The position numbers and the translations under genes were made by a program. Source: Oscillatoriales cyanobacterium (GTDB lineage: Bacteria; Cyanobacteriota; Cyanobacteriia; Cyanobacteriales; Microcoleaceae). From it: a stretch of 64,000 bases of DNA. Positions 9,485 through 19,019 of this stretch are shown one piece after another. The stretch is taken from the NCBI GenBank assembly GCA_004292955.1, contig RDXX01000015.1:62001-126000 (forward strand), written 5' to 3'. The stretch's first letter is position 1; each line of letters opens with the position of its first letter. The notes beneath the pieces are model-generated. The model was not told the DNA's origin. It worked only from the letters and a program-made list of their open reading frames with translations, and did not search any database.

Positions 9485-10913
9485 TGACATTCCTAGTACC
9501 CCTCCCGGTAATATTTTAGTAGTGGACGATACCCCAGCGAATTTGCGACTGCTAGCCGGAATTTTGAATGGCAAGGGCTATAAAGTCCGCCCCGTACCGA
9601 GCGGCGAGTTAGCACTTTCGGCCGCACAAGGTATGCCTCCCGATTTGATTTTGCTGGATATTATGATGCCCGAAATGAACGGGTATGAAGTTTGCGAAAA
9701 AATCAAAGCTGATGAACGCACTCGCGACATTCCGGTGATTTTTATCAGCGCGATAAATGACGTACTAGATAAGGTTAAAGCTTTTGCTGTAGGCGGAGTA
9801 GATTATATTACCAAACCCTTTCAGATGGAAGAGGTGCTAGTTAGAGTAGAAACCCATTTAGCAATGTGCCAGTTGCAAAAAAAACTCAAACAGAAAAACG
9901 ATGAACTGACAATCACTTTAGAGCAACTGCAAGCAACTCAGGAGCAATTAGTTCAATCGGAAAAAATGGCTGCCTTAGGGCAACTGATTGCAGGCATTGC
10001 TCACGAAATTAATACGCCGCTAGGGGCGATTCGATCGTCTATTGGGAATATTACCGGCTTTTTGGATAACAATCTCGACAGTTTGCCAGTTTTTTTTAAA
10101 GAACTGTCTGCCGAACGCCAGCACGATTTTTTGAGTTTAATGTACAGTTCCCGCCAACAAACTTACTCTTTATCTACGCGAGAAAAACGGGAATTTAAAA
10201 GAGGCGTGAAGCAGCAACTAGATGCGGAAGGGATTGATAATGCTGACAGCCTTGCTAGCATTTTAGTCAATATCGGATTGCAAGGAAATGTGCAAGAATT
10301 CGTGCCGTTGCTCAAAGACCCTGACAGCGAAAATATTATCAAAACCGCCTACGATTTTGCTAGTATTCAAAAAAGCGCCAGAACCATCGCTACCGCTACA
10401 GAACGCGCTGCAAAAGTCGTTTTTGCTCTCAAAAATTATGCGCGTTACGATGTGCATGGGGATAAACTAGAAGTGAATATCACTGATGGAATTGAAACTG
10501 TATTAACTCTTTATCAGAACCAGCTAAAACAAGGTGTAGAAATCGTCAGAAACTATCAAGCTCAATTGCCTCCGGTATTGTGTTATCCAGACGAACTCAA
10601 TCAAGTTTGGACAAATTTAATTCACAATGCCTTACAAGCGATGGACAATCAAGGAACTTTAACAATTGACGCCTTGCAGCAAGATACCAACTTTGCCGTA
10701 AAAATTACCGACAGTGGCGCTGGAATTTCACCGGAGATTTTGCCGAAAATTTTTGAGCCGTTTTTTACGACCAAACCAGCGGGAGAAGGCAGCGGATTAG
10801 GATTGGATATTGTCAAAAAAATCATTAAAAAACATCAGGGTACAATTGATGTGGAGTCAGTGCCCGGTCAAACTGCATTTACAGTGTCTTTGCCGATTAA
10901 TTTAATTGAGTAG
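9477..10913 (+). CDS. Response regulator-histidine kinase (REC-HisKA-HATPase)
   Basis: A soluble 478-residue protein. An N-terminal receiver has Asp61 in [16 protein letters not shown] and the conserved Lys in ITKPFQ. A coiled coil follows (residues ~130-165), then HisKA with His176 in [14 protein letters not shown]. Next is a ~150-residue helical insert and an HATPase domain with [18 protein letters not shown] and [11 protein letters not shown]. The HEINTPLG-type H box is common in cyanobacterial REC-kinases. It overlaps the upstream hybrid kinase by 8 nt and is followed by a stand-alone receiver, so a phosphorelay from the membrane kinase through this protein is plausible. Confidence 0.94.
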   Translation: MNNDIPSTPPGNILVVDDTPANLRLLAGILNGKGYKVRPVPSGELALSAAQGMPPDLILLDIMMPEMNGYEVCEKIKADERTRDIPVIFISAINDVLDKVKAFAVGGVDYITKPFQMEEVLVRVETHLAMCQLQKKLKQKNDELTITLEQLQATQEQLVQSEKMAALGQLIAGIAHEINTPLGAIRSSIGNITGFLDNNLDSLPVFFKELSAERQHDFLSLMYSSRQQTYSLSTREKREFKRGVKQQLDAEGIDNADSLASILVNIGLQGNVQEFVPLLKDPDSENIIKTAYDFASIQKSARTIATATERAAKVVFALKNYARYDVHGDKLEVNITDGIETVLTLYQNQLKQGVEIVRNYQAQLPPVLCYPDELNQVWTNLIHNALQAMDNQGTLTIDALQQDTNFAVKITDSGAGISPEILPKIFEPFFTTKPAGEGSGLGLDIVKKIIKKHQGTIDVESVPGQTAFTVSLPINLIE

Positions 10914-11037
10914 GTAAAACACCAGACTGAAATCTGGGGCTAAAAATTTGCAGTCTAGGCGCGCGGAATGTAGAATTTGGAAAACGGCGTGCTGCCCATC
11001 CGGGTTCACCCTGCCAGACGAAAGGAGGAAACTAGCG

Positions 11038-11433
11038 ATGTCTAAACCAGCAATTTTGTGTGTTGACGATGAAGTAGCGGTGTTGGAAAGTCTGGAAATT
11101 GAACTGCAACAGGCATTTAAGGGTAAATATCTTTGCGAATTTGCTGAAAGTGCTGCCGAAGCACTGGAGATTATTGAAGAGCTGTGTGAAGATGAGGTTA
11201 ACATTCTAGTTATTGTCTCTGATTGGTTGATGCCTGGAATGAAAGGAGATGAGTTGCTGATTAAAATTCATCAAAAATATCCGCAGATTGTGACAGTTAT
11301 GCTGACAGGACAAGCGGACAAAGAAGCAATTGAACGCACAAAATCTCAAGCCAATCTTCATGCTTTTATACAAAAACCTTGGCAAAATCAAGAATTAATT
11401 GAAGCGATTAAGTCTGGTCTAGCAAAGTTATGA
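11038..11433 (+). CDS. Single-domain response regulator
   Basis: A 131-residue receiver. The acidic pocket is VDDE, the phospho-acceptor Asp lies in VIVSDWLMPGMKGDE, the switch Thr in MLTGQAD and the Lys in FIQKPWQ. The KPW form places it with receivers linked to HD-GYP or cyclase outputs and makes it a close relative of the receiver of the next gene. ATG 11038 is preceded by a strong AAAGGAGG at 11021-11028, which decides the start over in-frame upstream codons. Its stop overlaps the next ATG by 4 nt (ATGA). Confidence 0.93.
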   Translation: MSKPAILCVDDEVAVLESLEIELQQAFKGKYLCEFAESAAEALEIIEELCEDEVNILVIVSDWLMPGMKGDELLIKIHQKYPQIVTVMLTGQADKEAIERTKSQANLHAFIQKPWQNQELIEAIKSGLAKL

Positions 11434-14036
11434 AAAAACCTGTGATTATTTGTGTGGATGATGAGCAGACTATACTCGATAGTCTGGAAATAGACCTGCT
11501 AAAAGCCTTTGAAGATAAATATTTAATTGAAACTGCTCAAAGCGGCGAAGAAGCTTTGGAATTGCTGTCTGAACTTTTAGCAGAACAGTATGAAGTTCCT
11601 TTGATTATTTCCGATCATATCATGCCGAATATGAAAGGAGACGAGCTATTGAGAAGCGTTCATGCCATCTCGCCGAGAACTCTCAAGATTATGCTGACGG
11701 GGCAGGCTAATTTGGAGGCGGTAGCCAATGCTATTAATTATGCTAAATTGTACCGATACATACCTAAGCCTTGGCAAACCGATGATTTAAAATTAACTGT
11801 TACTGAGGCAATCTACAGATATTTTCAAGATAAACAATTAGCTGAAAAACAAATAGAACTTCAGGAAATGAATCAGGAGTTGGCAAGATTAAACCGCAAG
11901 CAGGCGATGCTGATTGCTAAACTCCACGAAAACGAAAGTCGGTTGACGCAATACCTGGAAGCGATGCCGTTGGGCGTGTGCGTGCTTGATGCGAACGGTC
12001 AATCTTTTTATGCTAATCAAAAGGCGCGGGATGTATTTGGGAAAGGCACTGTACCCCATATTAATTCGGAGCAGAAAGCAGCAATTTATCAATTCTATAA
12101 AGCCGGAACTAATCAGAGATGTCCTGTGGAAGAATTGCCAATTATGCAGGCGCTGCGGGGCGAAAGTGTGCGGACTGAGGGTGTAGAAATTCGGACTGGT
12201 AATAAGGTTATTCCGGTGGAGAGTTGGGCGACTCCTATTTATGATTCTCTCGGGGATATTTGCTACGGGATTATTGCTTTTACTGATATTACGGAACGCA
12301 AGCAAGCTGAAGCAGCGCTGGTGCAAGCTGAAGAGAAGTATCGCCGGATATTTGAAAATGCTCTCGAAGGTATTTTTCAGACTGCACCTGACGGAACTTT
12401 GATTAGCGCTAATCCTGCTCTCGCTCAAATCTACGGCTATGATTCCCCTGAAGAATTGATGGCAAGTGTTAATGAGATTCAGCGGCAATTGTACGTGCAA
12501 CCGCACCGCCGTCAAGAGTTTTTTGCGTTGATGGAACAGTACGGTACTGTGTCTGAGTTTGAGTCGGAAGTTTACCGCCGAGATGGCAGTATTATCTGGA
12601 TTTCTGAGGATGCACGTACTGTTTTTGATGCTAGGGGTGAACTGCTTTACTACCAGGGTTTTGCTGAGGATATTACTTTGCGAAGACTTGTAGATGCGGA
12701 ACGCCTGAAGTTTACGAATGATTTGGAAAAAGCTTTGATAGCTGAAGAAAAGTTCAATGAAGCGCTGTTAGAAAGCGAAAATCGGCTGACTCAATTGCTG
12801 GAAGCGGTGCCGGTGGGTATATTTGTGGTTGATGGTATTGGGAAACCTTGTTACATGAATTCTTGGGCTGAGAAAATACTTGGCAAAGGCTTGGTTTCTG
12901 ATGTTATTCCTAGCACTTTGCCGGAAGTTTATCAAACTTACTGCGCCGGAACTAATGAGCTGTATCCAAGCGAGAGACAACCGATTGTGCGGGCGCTGGG
13001 GGGGGAAGTGGTGCACTCTGATGATGCAGAAATTCACCGCCCGGAGAGGATTGTGCCGATCGAGATTTGGGCGACTCCAATCTACGACGAACGGAAAAAC
13101 ATTGTTTACGCGATCGCAGTTTTTCAAGATATCACAGAGCGTCAAGAGGTAGAAACCGAGCGCCGCAACTTCACAGATGAGCTGCAAAAGGCTTTAGCAG
13201 CGGAAGAAAAATTAACAGATGCTTACGGGCGGTTTGTGCCGCACCAATTTCTACACTTTCTGGGATATGAAAGTATTCTGGATGTAAAATTAGGCGATCA
13301 GGTGCAGAAAGAAATGTCGGTGTTGTTTTCAGATATTCGGAATTTCACGGCTCTTTCAGAACAGATGAGTCCTGAAGAAAATTTTCAATTTATTAATGCT
13401 TATTTGTCGCGGATGGAGCCTGCAATTACTGAAAATTTTGGGTTTATTGATAAATACATTGGCGATGCAATTATGGCGCTGTTTAATGGCAGTGCGGACG
13501 ATGCGGTGAAAGCTGGAATTGCCATGCTACAGCAGCTTAACGAGTATAATATGAGTCGCAGTCGGCCCGATCGCGCGCCGCTACAAATTGGCATTGGCAT
13601 CAATACGGGTTCTTTGATGTTAGGCACGGTGGGGGGGCAAAATCGGATGGATAGCACGGTGATTAGCGATGCGGTTAATTTAGCTTCTCGCGTGGAAAGT
13701 TTGACGAAAGAGTATGGAGTTTCGATGTTAATTACTCACAATACTTTTGTACAGTTAAATGATGTTTATGATTTTAGGTTGATCGATCGCGTTACAGTCA
13801 AAGGCAAATCGCGCATGGTAACGGTTTATGAAATATTTACGGCCGATCCGCCCGAGTTGCGGCAGAAAAAGTTAGATACAAAGACAATGTTTGAGCAAGG
13901 TTTGGTTTTCTACAATAGTGACAAATTTCTCGAAGCTACAAGATTGTTTTCGGCGTGCTTGCAAGTCAATCCTGGGGATAAGGTAGCTCAAATTTATATG
14001 CACCGATGTGTGAAACGGGCGATCGCTCCTGCATAA
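11430..14036 (+). CDS. Receiver-PAS-class III adenylate cyclase
   Basis: An 868-residue protein likely to make cAMP from ATP in response to phosphorylation. Order: receiver at 1-125 (IISDHIMPNMKGDE, MLTGQAN, YIPKPWQ); PAS domains at ~170-290, ~305-430 and ~445-570, the first and third very similar to each other; a short coiled coil; a class III cyclase catalytic domain at ~620-800; and a TPR-like C-terminus. The metal-binding Asp residues are Asp635 (VLFSDIRNFT) and Asp679 (DKYIGDAIMALF). Transition-state Asn and Arg lie in DAVNLASRVES. The Lys in FIDKYIGD and the ST..SDAVN segment favour adenylate over guanylate specificity. It overlaps the upstream receiver by 4 nt. The family resembles the multi-domain Cya cyclases of filamentous cyanobacteria. 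Confidence 0.94.
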   Translation: MKKPVIICVDDEQTILDSLEIDLLKAFEDKYLIETAQSGEEALELLSELLAEQYEVPLIISDHIMPNMKGDELLRSVHAISPRTLKIMLTGQANLEAVANAINYAKLYRYIPKPWQTDDLKLTVTEAIYRYFQDKQLAEKQIELQEMNQELARLNRKQAMLIAKLHENESRLTQYLEAMPLGVCVLDANGQSFYANQKARDVFGKGTVPHINSEQKAAIYQFYKAGTNQRCPVEELPIMQALRGESVRTEGVEIRTGNKVIPVESWATPIYDSLGDICYGIIAFTDITERKQAEAALVQAEEKYRRIFENALEGIFQTAPDGTLISANPALAQIYGYDSPEELMASVNEIQRQLYVQPHRRQEFFALMEQYGTVSEFESEVYRRDGSIIWISEDARTVFDARGELLYYQGFAEDITLRRLVDAERLKFTNDLEKALIAEEKFNEALLESENRLTQLLEAVPVGIFVVDGIGKPCYMNSWAEKILGKGLVSDVIPSTLPEVYQTYCAGTNELYPSERQPIVRALGGEVVHSDDAEIHRPERIVPIEIWATPIYDERKNIVYAIAVFQDITERQEVETERRNFTDELQKALAAEEKLTDAYGRFVPHQFLHFLGYESILDVKLGDQVQKEMSVLFSDIRNFTALSEQMSPEENFQFINAYLSRMEPAITENFGFIDKYIGDAIMALFNGSADDAVKAGIAMLQQLNEYNMSRSRPDRAPLQIGIGINTGSLMLGTVGGQNRMDSTVISDAVNLASRVESLTKEYGVSMLITHNTFVQLNDVYDFRLIDRVTVKGKSRMVTVYEIFTADPPELRQKKLDTKTMFEQGLVFYNSDKFLEATRLFSACLQVNPGDKVAQIYMHRCVKRAIAPA

Positions 14037-14093
14037 GCTTTGTTCGCCGGAGAGATTGTCTGTTATGTTCGAGAGGGGGAGAGGGGAAGAATG

Positions 14094-14216
14094 GGGAGCA
14101 TATCATTTTTATAAAAAGCATTTTTTCTTTGAGTGCGAGCACGCAAGAGCTCGCGTATTGTACAATACGCGAGCTCTTGCGTGCTCGCACTATAAATACA
14201 AAACTGAGATGCTCCC
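14094..14216. mobile_element. MITE-like fold-back element, family A copy 1
   Basis: A 123 bp element with terminal inverted repeats GGGAGCATATCA / TGAGATGCTCCC. An A/T-rich arm contains AAAAAGCATTTTTTC. The core at 14132-14191 is a perfect 60 bp palindrome with 30 bp arms and no loop, starting AGTGCGAGCACGCAAG. It has no coding capacity. Related copies are at 15722-15805 (opposite orientation) and 29811-29928. Confidence 0.85.
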
Positions 14217-14349
14217 GGGAGAGGGGGAGATGGGTATTCTAGATTTAAATATGCAATTTTAATCTAGAATACCATAATTCTGGTTTACTTTTTCCCAAAA
14301 TAATGTAACTTTAGGGAAGATCCCAACCCCGATTTAGTAAATCATCCCC

Positions 14350-14385
14350 AAGTCTAAAATCTAAAATCTAAAATCTAAAATCTAA
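14350..14385. repeat. AAATCTA heptamer array
   Basis: Five near-perfect AAATCTA units lie just downstream of the REC-kinase that ends at 14392 on the minus strand. They are STRR-like and show no gene or terminator structure. Confidence 0.85.
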
Positions 14386-14391
14386 AATTGT

Positions 14392-15480
14392 TTAGATTGG
14401 CAGGGAAACGGAAACTATTGTTTCTTGCTGTGGCAAACTTTCTATTTTAAATTTTCCTCCGTGCAATTCTGCTAGGCGTTGAACAATGGCCAAGCCCAAT
14501 CCCAAACCTGGTTGTTGGTAAAGTTTGCGATCGAACTGCCTGTAAGCTTCTAGCTGTGCAATCTGATCGGGAGTCATGCCGCGGCCTTGGTCTTTGACAG
14601 ACAGAATAAAAGTCTCATTTTCCACGAAAGTGCTTAATAAAACTGGCGTTCCTTCTAAAGAAAATTTGAAGGCATTGTCCAGCAGTTCCTCAACAATTTT
14701 TGTAAGTCTCATAGAATCAATAGCTACCGACGCATCCTGCAAATTTAATTTTAAATCGTCTGTTCTATTCACCTGTTTCGCTTGCTGGAGCGCTTTTTGA
14801 GTGAGCAAAGATTGTACGCAGCTAAATTGGCTACAGCGCATTTCTTTTAGCAGTTCGGGATTTGTGCCTGCTATCTCAAGTTCTGCATACAGCAAAAAGT
14901 TCTGAATCAGCCGATATAAGCGATGACCTGAAGTGTTAATTTGACCGATCATTTCTAAGATGTCTGAATCCTCGAACACCTGATATTCTGACAAAATTAA
15001 CTCGGAAAAGCCCAGAATAGCATTCAAAGGAGTCCGCAATTCGTGGGGGAGCGACATACTAATATTAATGCGTAATTCGTCTAGGGTTTTTTGAGATTGC
15101 TTGCTAATTGTTTTCTGTTTATCAAGTCGAATAGCAATTGCTTTTAGCAGTTCTTGTGGCGTACAAGGTTTAGTAATGTAATCGTCTGCTCCCATTTCCA
15201 TGCCAGTGCGAATGTCACTTTTATCGGCTTTGGCTGTGAGGAAAATAAACGGAATTGTGGCAGTTATGGGGTCGGAACGCAAAGCTTTGAGGACGCCGTG
15301 ACCGTCAATTTCCGGCATCATCATGTCGCACAAAATTAAATCGGGGATTTGTGCGATCGCCAATTTGATACCGACTTTACCGTCGTTCGCTCCAATGCCT
15401 TCAAAATTCTCGGCTTCCAGTAACTCTAAAATGTTTTCTCTAATCGATTCTTCGTCTTCTATTACTAAAATCTTTGCCAC
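14392..15480 (-). CDS. Response regulator-histidine kinase (REC-HisKA-HATPase)
   Basis: A soluble 362-residue protein. The receiver has EDEE, Asp52 in LILCDMMMPEIDGHGV, the Thr in FLTAKAD and Lys in ITKPCTP. A divergent HisKA follows with His146 in [19 protein letters not shown]. HATPase has EELLDNAFKF, DQGRGM and GLGLGLAIV. The start is GTG at 15480, preceded on the minus strand by AAGGAGC, which supports it over later Met codons. It lies tail to tail with the cyclase operon. The partner sensor is not obvious; it could receive phosphate from kinases nearby. Confidence 0.93.
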   Translation of the reverse strand: MAKILVIEDEESIRENILELLEAENFEGIGANDGKVGIKLAIAQIPDLILCDMMMPEIDGHGVLKALRSDPITATIPFIFLTAKADKSDIRTGMEMGADDYITKPCTPQELLKAIAIRLDKQKTISKQSQKTLDELRINISMSLPHELRTPLNAILGFSELILSEYQVFEDSDILEMIGQINTSGHRLYRLIQNFLLYAELEIAGTNPELLKEMRCSQFSCVQSLLTQKALQQAKQVNRTDDLKLNLQDASVAIDSMRLTKIVEELLDNAFKFSLEGTPVLLSTFVENETFILSVKDQGRGMTPDQIAQLEAYRQFDRKLYQQPGLGLGLAIVQRLAELHGGKFKIESLPQQETIVSVSLPI

Positions 15481-15660
15481 GGTTATTGCTCCTTTTCGTT
15501 AGTAGTTGTTGCAAAAAATCTGTGTGAGGATACTTGACAAATTTGTTTGTTTGTGTTGTTAACTGAGCGTTAAGTGGCGGATACTTATAGTTGATAATTT
15601 AGTCGTGAAGCTGTACTGCATTTAAATTGTATAACCTTTATCCAAAAAATGATGTATGTC

Positions 15661-15697
15661 TGGTAATGGGTAATTGGTAATGGGTAATTGGTAATCG
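15661..15697. repeat. GGTAAT(T/G)-type heptamer array
   Basis: Four to five units alternating GGGTAAT and TGGTAAT. They resemble the array at 21835-21900. Confidence 0.8.
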
Positions 15698-15721
15698 ATA
15701 GTTTCTTTCCTATAAGCTTTC

Positions 15722-15805
15722 GGGAGCATCTCAGTTCTGTATTTGTAGTGCTGTCGGGAGCTCGCACTGTAAAAAAAATGCTTTTTCCAAAACTGAGATG
15801 CTTCC
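15722..15805. mobile_element. MITE-like fold-back element, family A copy 2 (short)
   Basis: This 84 bp element has ends GGGAGCATCTCAGTT and AACTGAGATGCTTCC, the flank AAAAAAAATGCTTTTT, and a short core AGTGC...GCACT. It is inverted relative to copy 1 and has lost most of the central palindrome. Confidence 0.8.
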
Positions 15806-15985
15806 AAGCTTTCTGAGGTTAAACTCCGGTAAAGAGGCTCTGGGCGCGTGTGTGTTATCAATCCGACGATCGTAGCAGAATGTGACATACCTCGTCTTTA
15901 TGAGAACCGCTATATATTTGAATGAACTATTAACATTAATCAACTCGTCTTCCCCTCTCGCACTCTCTCTCTCTGGCGCAGCAGC

Positions 15986-17485
15986 TTATTGGCTAGCACA
16001 AATTAAAGGTAAGGTAATAGTGAAAGTTGTGCTTTTTCCTTCTTGACTCTCGATCGCCAGTTTGCCGCCGTGAAGTTCCACGGCTCTTTTCACAATTGCT
16101 AAACCGAGACCTGTTCCTGAAATAGTGCCGACATTTGTAGCTCGGTAAAAAGTTTCTAAGATCCGCTCTATATCGGTTTGGGGAATCCCGATGCCCTGGT
16201 CTTGAACCTGGAAAACAGCTTTGCCGTTTTGACAATTTAGTCGCAAGGAAACTGAACTGCCGGCGGGGGAATATTTGATGGCATTTGAGAGGACGTTTCC
16301 CAACATTTGCCGCAGCAGTTTTTCATCCATTTGAGCGTCGCAGTTGCCGCCTTCATGTATAAAGGCGATCGGATGTTGGTTGCTATCGTTGAGCTGCTGT
16401 TCTTCTACGAGTTGACGGCAAAATTTTTCGAGGTTTAAGGAAATCGGTTGAAATGGTAAGGTGTTTGCTTCTATTTTGCCAATTACGAGGATATCTTCTA
16501 ATAACTCTGTCATGCGTTTGATGGCTAGTTGAATCCGCACAAAATGAGTAGATTTTTTTTCTTCTGACCACTTAGCGCTGTAATCTTGGAGCAATCCAGC
16601 GGAAAATTGGATGGTTGTCAGGGGGGTGCGGAATTCGTGGGAAACCATGGTGACAAATTTGGCTCGCAGTTCGGAAAGTTCTTTTTCTCGTGCGAGGGCT
16701 TTGAGAATTTCAGCTTCTGCGCGTTTGCGATCGCTAATGTCGCGGGCTTCAGCAATGAGTAGCAAAACTTGTCCTGTCTCATTTTTAACAGGTTTGAGTG
16801 AGAAATCAACTGTGACAATTTGGCCGTTTTTGCCTACCAAGTCGATTTCGCTGCGGAAAAACTCGCCGCGGCTGGCTTTGGCGATCGCAAATTGCAGTTG
16901 TTCGGAAAAATTTCGGGTTTGAGGCCAAATCACCATTTGCCAAATCGGGCGGCCGACTATATCTTGCGATCGCACTCCGGCAAAATCGAGGGCTGTCTCG
17001 TTGACTTCCAGCACGACTCCTTCGGGAGTCAGCAGCTTGGTGAGTTGAAAGGAAGAGTCAAAAATCGCCCGAAAACGCCGCTCGCTTTCCCGCAGCATTT
17101 GGAATGTTTGCGATCGTTCGATCGCGTAGCGGATAGTCCGCACTAATAATGGAGTAGTAATTTGACCTTTAACAATGTAATCTTGAGCTCCCAAGCGAAC
17201 TGATTCCAGGGCTATCGCCTCATCGTCCAAGCCTGTCATTACCACCATTGCTGTATCGGGAGCAACTTCTCGCAGGCGAGTTAGGGTTTCCAAACCGCGG
17301 CTGTCGGGTAAAGAAAGGTCGAGCAATACTATATCAAAGTGTTGTTTGGACAGTTGGGCGATCGCCTCATGCAGGAACTCAACAGACACGAGTTCCCACT
17401 GAACGCCCCCAGATACTTCTAAAAGTTCTGCAAGCAAATCAGCATCAGCGGGATTGTCTTCTATTAACAGAATCTTAATCCACAT
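15986..17485 (-). CDS. Response regulator-PAS-histidine kinase
   Basis: A 499-residue soluble kinase. The receiver (3-120) has EDNPADADLL and the Asp of VLLDLSLPDSRGLETL, the Rcp/CheY-like subtype. PAS is at ~140-265 (FRAIFDSSFQLTKLLTPEG, ending RDISDRKRAE). HisKA has His283 in MVSHEFRTPLTTIQFSAGLL. HATPase has QMLGNVLSNAIKYS, DQGIGIP and GTGLGLAIVKRAVELHGG. ATG 17485 begins MWIKILLIED, the normal receiver N-terminus. No membrane segment is visible. It is transcribed in the same direction as the kinase at 14392-15480, but with a ~500 bp gap, so it is probably a separate unit. Confidence 0.94.
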   Translation of the reverse strand: MWIKILLIEDNPADADLLAELLEVSGGVQWELVSVEFLHEAIAQLSKQHFDIVLLDLSLPDSRGLETLTRLREVAPDTAMVVMTGLDDEAIALESVRLGAQDYIVKGQITTPLLVRTIRYAIERSQTFQMLRESERRFRAIFDSSFQLTKLLTPEGVVLEVNETALDFAGVRSQDIVGRPIWQMVIWPQTRNFSEQLQFAIAKASRGEFFRSEIDLVGKNGQIVTVDFSLKPVKNETGQVLLLIAEARDISDRKRAEAEILKALAREKELSELRAKFVTMVSHEFRTPLTTIQFSAGLLQDYSAKWSEEKKSTHFVRIQLAIKRMTELLEDILVIGKIEANTLPFQPISLNLEKFCRQLVEEQQLNDSNQHPIAFIHEGGNCDAQMDEKLLRQMLGNVLSNAIKYSPAGSSVSLRLNCQNGKAVFQVQDQGIGIPQTDIERILETFYRATNVGTISGTGLGLAIVKRAVELHGGKLAIESQEGKSTTFTITLPLICASQ

Positions 17486-17551
17486 AGCTTAGAGGTTTTT
17501 GGCTGTAACATTTTCACGGCGTATCAATCTCAGCTTAAACTTTTTTTCTTG

Positions 17552-17652
17552 ACCCTGCCATTTGCAACTTGAAAATTATTATTTGGTAACACTTCCAAAC
17601 CACTTTATTTAGCCAAATTCAAGTCAAGCATAATGCAATCAAGACGGGGTAC
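17552..17652 (-). pseudogene. Decayed fragment of an Rcp1-type response regulator
   Basis: Read on the minus strand from 17652, the sequence gives VPRLDCIMLDLNLAK, a stop codon, then SGLEVL. It aligns to VPRPDLILLDLNLPK and KSGVEVL of the intact receiver encoded at 18524-18970. On the DNA level, about 80 bp including GACGGGGTACGCCCA is shared. No start, no downstream half and an in-frame stop: it is a scrap left by duplication or by insertion next to the IS-end remnant to its right. Confidence 0.65.
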
Positions 17653-17655
17653 GCC

Positions 17656-18523
17656 CACTACAAACTTTCTGGCTGGAAAAAAATCCTTGCTGACCGAAGA
17701 GCGAAACGCAAGCCCCGGGCTAACGACACGGATCCAAGTCGGTAGCGGTTTCAACCGCCTTCAATATTTCTTTACATACATCAATCAATACGAAGGACAG
17801 TTTTAGATCTGATCGAGTATCTCAAACCCTTGATGGCTATAGGGCTGACTATTTTTTCAATCTTTAAGTCTAGCCCGCTCGTTTCAAAAAATCATTAAAA
17901 ATGCCAGGGCTTAGTCTGTAACGCTTACAGAGTCGTTAAAAAACTGTCCGAACTATCGATCAATGAAACATATCGAAAATTGATGTTATGATTAAGAAGA
18001 TTGAGTAGGAATAACCATCTACGTGTTGAAACAACCTAGTACGGTGCAATCCCGGCAACGGACATATCCGACTTGATTCGGAATAGTTAAAGGGCAAACA
18101 AAAGGCTGGTTGTTGAGCGTACCGTAACTTTTGGCTAGTGATGGACTCTGAAAGCAAAAAAAACTAAAGTATACGCAATGCTTGAAGAAATTCAAGTTGA
18201 GCGAGTAGCGGCGAATTGATAGCGCCTTTGTAGATCCGATTATGGTTTCTTCAAGAATCCCCTCGCCTTTAGGCATGGGGAGTATCAAACTCCATCTTCC
18301 ACTCTTATGCCACTTGTGAAAAAAATGCTTTTTGCCAGACTTTTTCTAGCCAAGTGATACTATTTGCGATTTGCGATTCTGGCATGAGAAATGGCTCTGG
18401 GGTTTGCAGTTAGCCTACATTTGCATTTTTTACCGATATCAGGACTGCTGGGTGAATCCTCCTATACCGAATTTCAAAAAGTTGAAAAAATTTTCTATTG
18501 GCCATCAGCAAAGTATCTGTTGT
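17656..18523. other. Gene-free region with an IS200/IS605-type right-end remnant
   Basis: About 870 bp with no supported gene. At 18249-18284 a stem CCCCTCGCC / GGCATGGGGAG followed by TATCAA resembles the right-end hairpin that follows the TnpB gene at 57790-57830. Open frames on the minus strand (up to ~89 codons) show no family likeness. It is probably the wreck of an IS200/IS605 insertion with its transposase or TnpB deleted. Confidence 0.45.
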
Positions 18524-18970
18524 TTAATTTAGAGGAAGTTTGACGACTGCGAGCCAGAATTCCTCAATTAACCTGACTACTTTAGTAAATTGTACGAAGT
18601 CTACAGGCTTAGTTATGTAACAGTTGGCGTGGAGCGAGTAGGACTTGGCAATATCCTCCGGAGCTGCTGAAGTGGTGAGAATCACTACAGGAATTAATTT
18701 TAAATTAGGGTCAGTTTTAATTTCTTCTAGCACTTCAACGCCACTTTTTTTGGGCAGATTCAAATCCAGCAAAATTAAATCAGGACGGGGTACGCCCAGG
18801 TAGGGTGCTGTTTTGTGTAAAAACTTGATTGCTTCAACTCCATCCTCCACAAAATGTAAGTTATTCAATATTTTACCCTGACCGAAGGCTTCTATTGCCA
18901 AATCGGCGTCGCTGGGCGAATCCTCAATCAGCAGAATCTCAACGGGTCTAACAGTGCTTCGATCGCTCAT
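18524..18970 (-). CDS. Rcp1-like response regulator
   Basis: A 148-residue stand-alone receiver of the Rcp1 (response regulator for cyanobacterial phytochrome) type. The acidic pocket is EDSPSDADL, the phospho-acceptor is Asp69 in LILLDLNLPKKSGVEVL, the Thr is in VILTTSAAPEDI and the Lys in YITKPVDF. A longer beta4-alpha4 region and the C-terminal FTKVVRLIEEFWL helix are typical. It lies ~50 bp downstream of, and in the same direction as, the ethylene-receptor-like kinase, so it is very likely its cognate receiver. There is no output domain; signalling is through protein contact. Confidence 0.93.
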   Translation of the reverse strand: MSDRSTVRPVEILLIEDSPSDADLAIEAFGQGKILNNLHFVEDGVEAIKFLHKTAPYLGVPRPDLILLDLNLPKKSGVEVLEEIKTDPNLKLIPVVILTTSAAPEDIAKSYSLHANCYITKPVDFVQFTKVVRLIEEFWLAVVKLPLN

Positions 18971-19019
18971 AACTGGCGTATCCTTTTGATTAGAGGAAAA
19001 AAAATTGAACTTTGACCCT

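Noticed and set aside
18019-18288. 89-codon minus-strand frame in the IS remnant
   Set aside because: No family likeness; it crosses the IS right-end-like hairpin. Probably chance in decayed DNA.
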